Origin: JADKHR01 sp041917295
GTDB lineage: Bacteria; Elusimicrobiota; Elusimicrobia; FEN-1173
Length of the DNA: 64,000 bases
Assembly (NCBI GenBank): GCA_041917295.1
Contig: JAYRXX010000073.1
Location: 1 to 64,000 of the forward strand
Direction of reading: 5' to 3'
Each line of letters opens with the position of its first letter. Position 1 is the first letter of the stretch. A program made the position numbers and the translations under genes. Under the pieces are notes generated by a model. The model was not told the DNA's origin, did no database searches, and saw only the letters and a program-made list of their open reading frames with translations. This document shows positions 1-4,687 of this stretch, piece after piece.

Positions 1-155
1 CCGGGAACGCCGCAAACGCCGTGCCCACCCCCGTGGCGCTAGCAATCCATCGAAAACGTTCTTAAGATGCAGGAACGTCTTCTCTGAAATACAGACCAAA
101 CCCTTTAGGGGGATACGATGTGCCTGGTCAAGAACTACTTTTTCCGCAATTTTTC

Positions 156-185
156 TTGACAGGGGCCCTCCCATTAGGCTAAAAT
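156..185 (+). promoter_or_regulatory. Sigma70-type promoter of the rpsP operon
   Basis: TTGACA at 156-161 is a perfect -35 box. It is followed after 18 bp by TAAAAT at 180-185, a 5/6 match to the -10 consensus. The transcript would begin near 192, leaving a short leader with GAGGAG at 202-207 before the ATG at 214. The -10 box lies inside a perfect palindrome. Confidence 0.75.
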
Positions 186-200
186 GAGCCGCTCATTTTA
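180..200. promoter_or_regulatory. Perfect palindrome over the rpsP -10 box and start site
   Basis: TAAAATGAGC at 180-189 and GCTCATTTTA at 191-200 are perfect 10-bp inverted arms around a single C. They span the -10 box and the predicted transcription start. The position and dyad symmetry suit a repressor operator; a short hairpin at the 5' end of the mRNA is the alternative. The symmetry is seen; the function is inferred. Confidence 0.5.
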
Positions 201-213
201 CGAGGAGAATCCA

Positions 214-471
214 ATGGTTCGCATACGCATGCAGCGGGTGGGACGCCCGAAAACGCCCCATTTTCGAATTGTGGCCGTCGACAGCCGAAAAGCTCGTGAC
301 GCCGCCAGTCTGGAAGTGTTGGGTCATTACCACCCGAAAGAGAAAACCAATAAGGTCACGGTGAATGCCGAACGGCTGAAATATTGGTTGGATCACGGGG
401 CCCAGGCTTCGGACACCCTTCGCACCGCGTTGAAAAACGCAGGGGCGTGGGCTGTTGCTTCCGCCAATTAA
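214..471 (+). CDS. rpsP: 30S ribosomal protein S16
   Basis: Structural protein of the small ribosomal subunit. The ATG at 214 is chosen over the in-frame ATG at 184 because S16 proteins begin MVRIRxxR and GAGGAG lies 6 nt upstream. The 184 start would also fall inside the promoter. The 85-residue product carries the family core VGRPKTPHFRIVAVDSR and LGHYHP, at the usual length. It is the first gene of a conserved translation operon and is preceded by a strong promoter. Confidence 0.95.
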   Translation: MVRIRMQRVGRPKTPHFRIVAVDSRKARDAASLEVLGHYHPKEKTNKVTVNAERLKYWLDHGAQASDTLRTALKNAGAWAVASAN

Positions 472-482
472 TTTAAAACGCC

Positions 483-719
483 GTGGCGTCCCCGGTGGAG
501 TGGGTGGTGTCGGTCGTTAAGCGGCTGGTGGACCACCCTGAAAATGTGGAAGCCCGCTGGTTGGAGACTGAAAAAACCGTTGAAATCAATGTGCTCCCCG
601 ACGACCGAGGAAAAGTGATCGGCCGTCGCGGAAAAACCATTGATTCGTTGCGGATTTTGGCCACCGCGGTGTTTGCGGGCCCCAACGATCGGATCGACGT
701 TAAACTGCGCGAAGAGTAA
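483..719 (+). CDS. khpA: KH-domain RNA-binding protein (KhpA-like)
   Basis: A 78-residue single KH-domain protein starting at GTG, 11 nt after rpsP. The RNA-binding loop is visible as VIGRRGKTIDSLR, the GxxG motif of KH folds, around residues 44-56. This family (formerly YlqC) lies between rpsP and rimM/trmD in many bacteria and binds RNA, often together with KhpB. Here it is followed after only 3 nt by trmD, so the usual rimM is missing from this position. Confidence 0.9.
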   Translation: MASPVEWVVSVVKRLVDHPENVEARWLETEKTVEINVLPDDRGKVIGRRGKTIDSLRILATAVFAGPNDRIDVKLREE

Positions 720-722
720 GGG

Positions 723-1475
723 GTGGGGCTTCGCATCGATGTTTTGACTTTGTTCCCCCGAATGTTTGAGGGGGTGTTCGGCGAAAGTTTGCTGGGAAAG
801 GCCCGGGAAAGAAGTCGGGTGGATTTGCGGGTGGTGGATATCCGCAATTTTGCCCAGGACAAACATCGCCAAGCCGACGATAGACCTTATGGCGGCGGGC
901 CGGGGATGGTTCTGAAGCCGGAACCTCTTTGGGAAGCGTTGAAATCGGTTGGAGCAGGGGTTCCCTTGCGCGGGCCGAAGGCGCGAAAATCGGGCAATCG
1001 GCCCACAGTCGTATATTTGTCTCCCCAAGGGAAACCGTTGACCCAAGAATTGGCGGACGACCTGGCCAAAAAGAAGCGATTGGTTTTGGTGGCGGGTCAT
1101 TACGAAGGGATTGACGAGCGGCTGTTTGACTGGATCGATTTGGAAATTTCGGTCGGCGATGTGGTGTTGACCGGGGGCGAAATACCCGCCATGGCGTTGG
1201 TGGACGCGGTGGTCCGCAAGGTGCCGGGCGTGGTGAAAGAAGCGGAATCGTTGGAGTGGGACTCTTATGCGGCTGGATGGGGAGGGCGGTTGGATTGTCC
1301 CCACTACACCCGTCCGGCAAAATGGTTGGGAAGGGAGGTTCCCGCGGTGTTGCTGGGCGGGGACCACCGAAAGATTCAAGCGTGGCGCGAAGGCGCGTCG
1401 TTGGCGGCCACCAACAAGAAAAGGCCCGATTTGATATTAAATCCCCGCCGCCGGCGGGGGAACGTTAAAAAGTGA
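723..1475 (+). CDS. trmD: tRNA (guanine-N1)-methyltransferase TrmD
   Basis: TrmD methylates G37 of tRNAs using S-adenosylmethionine and prevents frameshifting. The 250-residue protein starts at GTG with AAGGGG just upstream, overlapping the end of the KH gene. Family motifs are clear: LTLFPRMF at the N terminus, RPYGGGPGMV, the knot segment VAGHYEGIDER and VGDVVLTGGEIPAM, and PHYTRP near the C terminus. The length is typical. It sits in the rpsP-KH-trmD-rplS operon. Confidence 0.95.
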   Translation: MGLRIDVLTLFPRMFEGVFGESLLGKARERSRVDLRVVDIRNFAQDKHRQADDRPYGGGPGMVLKPEPLWEALKSVGAGVPLRGPKARKSGNRPTVVYLSPQGKPLTQELADDLAKKKRLVLVAGHYEGIDERLFDWIDLEISVGDVVLTGGEIPAMALVDAVVRKVPGVVKEAESLEWDSYAAGWGGRLDCPHYTRPAKWLGREVPAVLLGGDHRKIQAWREGASLAATNKKRPDLILNPRRRRGNVKK

Positions 1476-1482
1476 GCGTGTT

Positions 1483-1872
1483 ATGAATGCCATCATCGAC
1501 AAAATTGAAAGCGGCTTTCTGAAAAAAAATCCGGGGCAGTTCCGGGCAGGCGACGTGGTTCGGGTGGACGTGGAGATCCTGGAAGGCGAATCCCGCCGGG
1601 TTCAGGCGTTTGAAGGGGTTGTGATCCGTCGTCGGGGTCATGGCATCGCCACCACGTTTACGGTTCGCAAAATTTCGTTTGGTGTGGGCGTGGAACGCAC
1701 GTTTCCCCTTCACAGCCCGCGCATCCAGAGCATTAAGGTTCTGCGGTCCGGGAAAGTCCGTCGGGCGAAACTTTATTATTTGCGGGATCTGTCGGGCAAA
1801 GCGGCTCGGATTGAGGAAGTCTCGACCGTGGGGTCCAAGACGCCGGAAGCCGAAGCGGCCGTTTCCAAGTAA
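1483..1872 (+). CDS. rplS: 50S ribosomal protein L19
   Basis: Large-subunit ribosomal protein at the 30S-50S interface. The 129-residue product has the L19 core FRAGDVVRVDVEILEG, FEGVVIRRRG and GVGVERTFPLHSPRI, followed by RRAKLYYLRDLSGKAARI. It ends with a short acidic, Ala-rich tail not found in all members. It starts 7 nt after trmD and is probably cotranscribed with it; rnhB downstream has its own promoter. Confidence 0.95.
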   Translation: MNAIIDKIESGFLKKNPGQFRAGDVVRVDVEILEGESRRVQAFEGVVIRRRGHGIATTFTVRKISFGVGVERTFPLHSPRIQSIKVLRSGKVRRAKLYYLRDLSGKAARIEEVSTVGSKTPEAEAAVSK

Positions 1873-1876
1873 CAGC

Positions 1877-1906
1877 TTGATTCGTCCCGTTTAAGATTGT
1901 TATTAT
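1877..1906 (+). promoter_or_regulatory. Promoter of rnhB, probably leaderless
   Basis: TTGATT at 1877-1882, an 18-bp spacer and TATTAT at 1901-1906 preceded by TGT (extended -10). The rnhB ATG is at 1913, only 6 nt after the -10 box, so the first transcribed base should be at or next to the start codon. No Shine-Dalgarno sequence is present. Confidence 0.6.
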
Positions 1907-1912
1907 CCGGTT

Positions 1913-2557
1913 ATGCCGGAAGCCCTTTTCGCCTTCGATAAAGCGTGGCGCGAGAAGGGCTTTTTTCTTTTGGCGGGCGTGGACGAAGCGGGTCGTGGCC
2001 CGTGGGCAGGACCGGTTTCAGCGGCGGTGGTTGTGCTGAAACCCGACACCTCTTGGCCGGAACTGAACGACAGCAAAAAGCTCACCCCCGACGTTCGCGA
2101 ATCCCTTTACGGAAAAATTGTTGCCGAATCGCTTTATTATTCGGTGCGTATGGTCTCGCCGGACGTCATCGATAAAACCAACATTTTAAAGGCCACGTTC
2201 CAAGCCATGACTGAAGCAATTCGGTCGTTGGAAGTGGAACCAGGCCTGATTTTGATCGATGGAAACCTGCGGATTCCCCGCTTGCCGGCGCGGTTGCAGG
2301 AGCCCGTGGTGGGCGGCGACGCCAAAAGCGCCAGTATCGCGGCGGCCAGCGTTTTGGCCAAGGTGACCCGGGACCGATACATGATTGAAGCGGACAAAAA
2401 GTTCCCCCAATATCATTTCGCTTCAAACAAGGGATACGGGACCGCCGAACACGCGGAAGCGTTGAAAAAGTTTGGACCTTCCCCCCTACATCGACGAAGT
2501 TTTGCGCCGGTCCGAGCGGCGTTGGCGCCGGAACTTCCTTTCGAACCTGTGGCCTAA
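1913..2557 (+). CDS. rnhB: Ribonuclease HII
   Basis: Cleaves the RNA strand of RNA-DNA hybrids and starts removal of misincorporated ribonucleotides. The 214-residue protein shows the RNase HII signature GVDEAGRGPWAGPV with catalytic Asp and Glu near residue 25. The third acid is in LILIDGN and the fourth in VTRDR, and there is a SIAAASVLAKVTRDR block. Length is normal. The start codon follows a promoter so closely that the mRNA is probably leaderless. It is followed by yraN after 12 nt. Confidence 0.95.
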   Translation: MPEALFAFDKAWREKGFFLLAGVDEAGRGPWAGPVSAAVVVLKPDTSWPELNDSKKLTPDVRESLYGKIVAESLYYSVRMVSPDVIDKTNILKATFQAMTEAIRSLEVEPGLILIDGNLRIPRLPARLQEPVVGGDAKSASIAAASVLAKVTRDRYMIEADKKFPQYHFASNKGYGTAEHAEALKKFGPSPLHRRSFAPVRAALAPELPFEPVA

Positions 2558-2569
2558 CCTGTCGCATCC

Positions 2570-2935
2570 ATGATCACGTTCAAACAGGCGGACGGCCGGA
2601 ACGCCGAGAGCGAGGCCCAACGCCACTTGGAGAAGAAAGGGTATCGTTTGTTGGACGCAAACTATCAAACACCTTTGGGCGAAGTGGATTTGGTGATGGA
2701 AAAGGGATCGACGGTGGTGTTCGTGGAAGTGCGCAAACGCCGGTCCAGCGGATACGGGACGGCGGCCGACAGCGTGACCCCCAAAAAGCAAGACCGAGTG
2801 GGCCGGGCGGCGATGATGTATGTGAAATCAAAATTTTTGGCAGGCCGAAATTTACGCTTCGATGTGGTGGCCATTCAAGGGACGACGTTAAACCACATTG
2901 AAAACGCCTTTGTGCCGACCCATTACACGATCTAA
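2570..2935 (+). CDS. yraN: YraN/UPF0102 family endonuclease-like protein
   Basis: A 121-residue member of the UPF0102 family, a restriction-endonuclease-like fold commonly next to rnhB. Visible motifs are the N-terminal AQRHLEKKGYRLL, the putative active-site segment GEVDLVME and VVFVEVRKRR (the D...ExK pattern), and FDVVAI near the C terminus. The biochemical role is unsettled in the family; nuclease or Holliday-junction-related activity is suggested by the fold. Last gene of the translation cluster. Confidence 0.9.
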   Translation: MITFKQADGRNAESEAQRHLEKKGYRLLDANYQTPLGEVDLVMEKGSTVVFVEVRKRRSSGYGTAADSVTPKKQDRVGRAAMMYVKSKFLAGRNLRFDVVAIQGTTLNHIENAFVPTHYTI

Positions 2936-3071
2936 TTTTTTCAATTTTTTTCCCGGCATTTTTCGGAATAAGTTAAAATCATCCGATCCGCCCGTCATTT
3001 CGGCATAGGGTTAGCCTGAATCCGTTGGGAAAAGAAATTCAGTGGAACTGAGACGACAAGCGGATGATGCG
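2936..3071. other. Intergenic stretch with nested inverted repeats
   Basis: No convincing ORF. ATCATCCG at 2978-2985 is exactly complementary to CGGATGAT at 3061-3068. Inside, CTGAAT (3016-3021) pairs with ATTCAG (3037-3042). Together these could fold a ~90-nt transcript upstream of the tRNA locus. No Rho-independent terminator for yraN is evident. Function unknown. Confidence 0.3.
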
Positions 3072-3103
3072 TGTTTGTTCACTTTGGAAGGGTGCGAGAG
3101 CGG
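3072..3103 (+). repeat. Duplicate of the tRNA-Ser 5' end and its upstream flank (copy 1)
   Basis: These 32 bases are identical to 3178-3209, which cover 14 bp upstream plus the first 18 nt of tRNA-Ser. The copy stops in the D arm and is followed by an unrelated hairpin module, so it cannot be a functional tRNA. It records a local duplication or a target duplication around an insertion. Confidence 0.85.
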
Positions 3104-3152
3104 GTCCTGCCTGCCAGTGGCAGGCGGTCAGGACGGGTCGATAGACCCAGGC
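3104..3152. repeat. Double-hairpin module shared with the 13.4 kb element
   Basis: Two adjacent hairpins: 3104-3134 (GTCCT...AGGAC enclosing CCTGCC-AGT-GGCAGG) and 3135-3148 (GGGTC-GATA-GACCC), then AGGC. The same architecture, with the CCAGTGGCA loop kept but stem pairs changed in a compensatory way, recurs at 13387-13437. It lies between the two copies of the tRNA-Ser 5' segment. Confidence 0.6.
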
Positions 3153-3177
3153 AGCCGACTCCTTCGCACTCCCTTAA

Positions 3178-3209
3178 TGTTTGTTCACTTTGGAAGGGTG
3201 CGAGAGCGG
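3178..3209 (+). repeat. tRNA-Ser 5' end direct repeat (copy 2, intact locus)
   Basis: Second copy of the 32-bp repeat at 3072-3103, offset by 106 bp. This copy continues into the complete tRNA gene. Confidence 0.85.
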
Positions 3210-3281
3210 CTGAATCGGCACGACTGGAAATCGTGTAGGGTCGCAAGATCCTCGAGGGTTCAAATCCCTCCCCTTCCGCCA
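3192..3281 (+). tRNA. tRNA-Ser, anticodon GGA, with encoded CCA
   Basis: A class II tRNA. The acceptor stem GGAAGGG (3192-3198) pairs with CCCTTCC (3271-3277), followed by discriminator G and CCA (3279-3281). The anticodon arm is CACGA-CTGGAAA-TCGTG with anticodon GGA. A long variable arm follows, then a T arm GAGGG-TTCAAAT-CCCTC. All stems are intact, so this is the functional copy; the partial copy 106 bp upstream lacks everything past the D arm. Confidence 0.95.
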
Positions 3282-3461
3282 TTTCTGTGCCCGGAGTTCG
3301 GACCTACTGGACCGAGCGAGGACACTGCCCCCTCGCGCTGTTGGCGAGGGGTACACAGCGAGGGATTTGAGCGCTTTTTCCCACTTTCTAATCCCCCCAC
3401 ACACACAAACACGTCTATTTCTTATCTCTGATCGTCTCAGATATTTCACAGATATTCATAT
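3282..3461. other. Intergenic region with strong hairpin downstream of tRNA-Ser
   Basis: No gene seen. CCCCTCGC and GCGAGGGG form a perfect 8-bp hairpin with a 7-nt loop at about 3338-3360. A T-run follows some 35 bp later, near 3375, so this may help end the tRNA transcript but is not a standard terminator. The rest is AT-richer sequence leading to the RAYT element. Confidence 0.35.
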
Positions 3462-3476
3462 TTAAGGGGTCAAGTC

Positions 3477-3505
3477 TTGACTTAATACTCTTTAAACGCT
3501 AGTTT
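3477..3505 (+). promoter_or_regulatory. Transposase promoter partly supplied by the inverted repeat
   Basis: TTGACT at 3477-3482, inside the left inverted repeat, is a 5/6 -35 match. A 17-bp spacer follows, then TAGTTT at 3500-3505. The transposase ATG is at 3513, 7 nt after the -10, again a probable leaderless start with no Shine-Dalgarno sequence. A protein binding the repeat would cover the -35 box. Confidence 0.5.
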
Positions 3506-3512
3506 ACTTCCC

Positions 3513-4508
3513 ATGGCCCGACCTCTCCGAATCGAATTTCCCGGTGCCTGGTATCACGTCATGAATCGTGGGGCGGGACGAAAAACCATCTATTCAAATG
3601 ACGAAGACCGAGTGAAATTTCTTAAAGTAATTGATGAGGTTGTCGACACTTACCATTTGGAGCTCCATGCCTATTGCCTCATGGACACGCATTATCATCT
3701 TTTGGTCAGGACCCCGCGCGGGAATTTGGCCCGTGCGATGCGACATTTAAATGGAGTGTATACTCAACGCTATAACCGTGCCCGACGTTTGGATGGCGCG
3801 CTTTTTCGGGGTCGATACAAAGCAATCCTCATTGACGCGGACTCGTATCTTGCCCAGGTAAGCCGATATATACATCTAAATCCGGTGGAGGCGAAGGTCG
3901 TTAGTGATCCAGTGGATAGTCGATGGTCCAGCTGCCGATATTTTGTGGGAAAGGAATCCGCCCCACGATGGTTAAACACCAAATCGACATTGGAACTATT
4001 TGGAAAAGCGGATGGGGCGGCGGGGCGATATAGGGACTTTCTCATGCAAGGAGTCGATGTGGGGATCAAAAAATTTTATGGAAAAAATCGACAAGAGCCC
4101 ATTCTGGGTGGGGACGATTTCCGCAAAAAAATTGAAGGAGATTCCGCGGGGATAAATACAGACAAGGAAATTGCCGAAAGGAAGTTTCTTCAAAAACGAT
4201 TGACTGTGGAAGAAATAATTGGATTCGTGGCGGAGGAGTTTAAGACAACGCCGGATGCCCTGATGAAGGACGGTCGAGGTCGTCGGGGCGAGGGATTACC
4301 GCGAATCATTGCTATGGCGATATCCCGCCGGCCGGGAGGGCATTCCCTTGGAGAAATCGGGAGGGCATTCGGAACAACATATTCCGCTGTTTCGGTGGCA
4401 GAACGGCGGCTGGCGGAAAAAATCAAAAAAGAAAAGGACCTCTCTGGGAAAATAAGAACAATCGTCAACACAGCCTTTGGCGGGATAGAATACAAAGTCA
4501 AGACTTGA
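3513..4508 (+). CDS. REP-associated tyrosine transposase (RAYT, Y1/HUH family)
   Basis: A 331-residue single-strand DNA transposase of the IS200/REP-associated class. The N-terminal Y1 domain (about 1-150) opens RPLRIEFPGAWYHVMNRG. It has the metal-binding HUH motif as H60-Y61-H62 and the catalytic Tyr119 in RYIHLNPVEA. The C-terminal ~100 residues resemble the DnaA domain IV/helix-turn-helix often fused to these enzymes (HSLGEIGRAF with SAVSVAERRL). RAYTs bind REP-like palindromes; this genome carries several such elements. The gene is more A-rich than its neighbours, consistent with transfer. All catalytic residues are present. Confidence 0.92.
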   Translation: MARPLRIEFPGAWYHVMNRGAGRKTIYSNDEDRVKFLKVIDEVVDTYHLELHAYCLMDTHYHLLVRTPRGNLARAMRHLNGVYTQRYNRARRLDGALFRGRYKAILIDADSYLAQVSRYIHLNPVEAKVVSDPVDSRWSSCRYFVGKESAPRWLNTKSTLELFGKADGAAGRYRDFLMQGVDVGIKKFYGKNRQEPILGGDDFRKKIEGDSAGINTDKEIAERKFLQKRLTVEEIIGFVAEEFKTTPDALMKDGRGRRGEGLPRIIAMAISRRPGGHSLGEIGRAFGTTYSAVSVAERRLAEKIKKEKDLSGKIRTIVNTAFGGIEYKVKT

Positions 4509-4537
4509 CCCCTTAACAAAACGGAGGATAGCCCCTG

Positions 4538-4687
4538 ATGAAAACATCCTGGCACGCGTTGGATGCCCACGAAACGGCACGCCGGTTGGACGTCTCGTTA
4601 TCGCAAGGGATTGGCGCGGAGGGCGTGCTGTCTGTTTTCGTGGTTGTGGAACTCGTAAAGTCGGTCCGCCGAAAAACCCACCCGTGA
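4538..4687 (+). pseudogene. 49-codon remnant joining N- and C-terminal ends of a P-type cation ATPase
   Basis: ATG at 4538 with GGAGG 10 nt upstream opens a 49-codon frame. Residues 4-29 (TSWHALDAHETARRLDVSLS, then QGIGAEG) match the start of the cation-ATPase N-terminal domain. The remainder (VFVVVELVKSVRRK) looks like the last membrane helix and basic tail of such pumps. The ~800 residues between, including all catalytic motifs, are absent, so this looks like an in-frame internal deletion. It lies just after the RAYT unit, and its stop overlaps the GTG of the next gene. A functional microprotein cannot be excluded. Confidence 0.5.

Larger units (their letters stand above)
3462..4516 (+). 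mobile_element. RAYT unit bounded by 22-bp perfect inverted repeats
   Basis: TTAAGGGGTCAAGTCTTGAC plus TT at 3462-3483 is repeated exactly in inverse orientation at 4495-4516, flanking a single HUH-type transposase gene. The right repeat overlaps the transposase stop codon. Each repeat contains the internal dyad GTCAAG-T-CTTGAC, able to form a small hairpin. The tight bracketing suggests that the repeats and gene move or are maintained as a unit. No target duplication is obvious. Confidence 0.7.

Noticed and set aside
1..120. End of an upstream gene (for example ffh) before rpsP
   Set aside because: Open frames at the window edge are Arg-rich or short and none resembles an Ffh C terminus; I see nothing I can call here.
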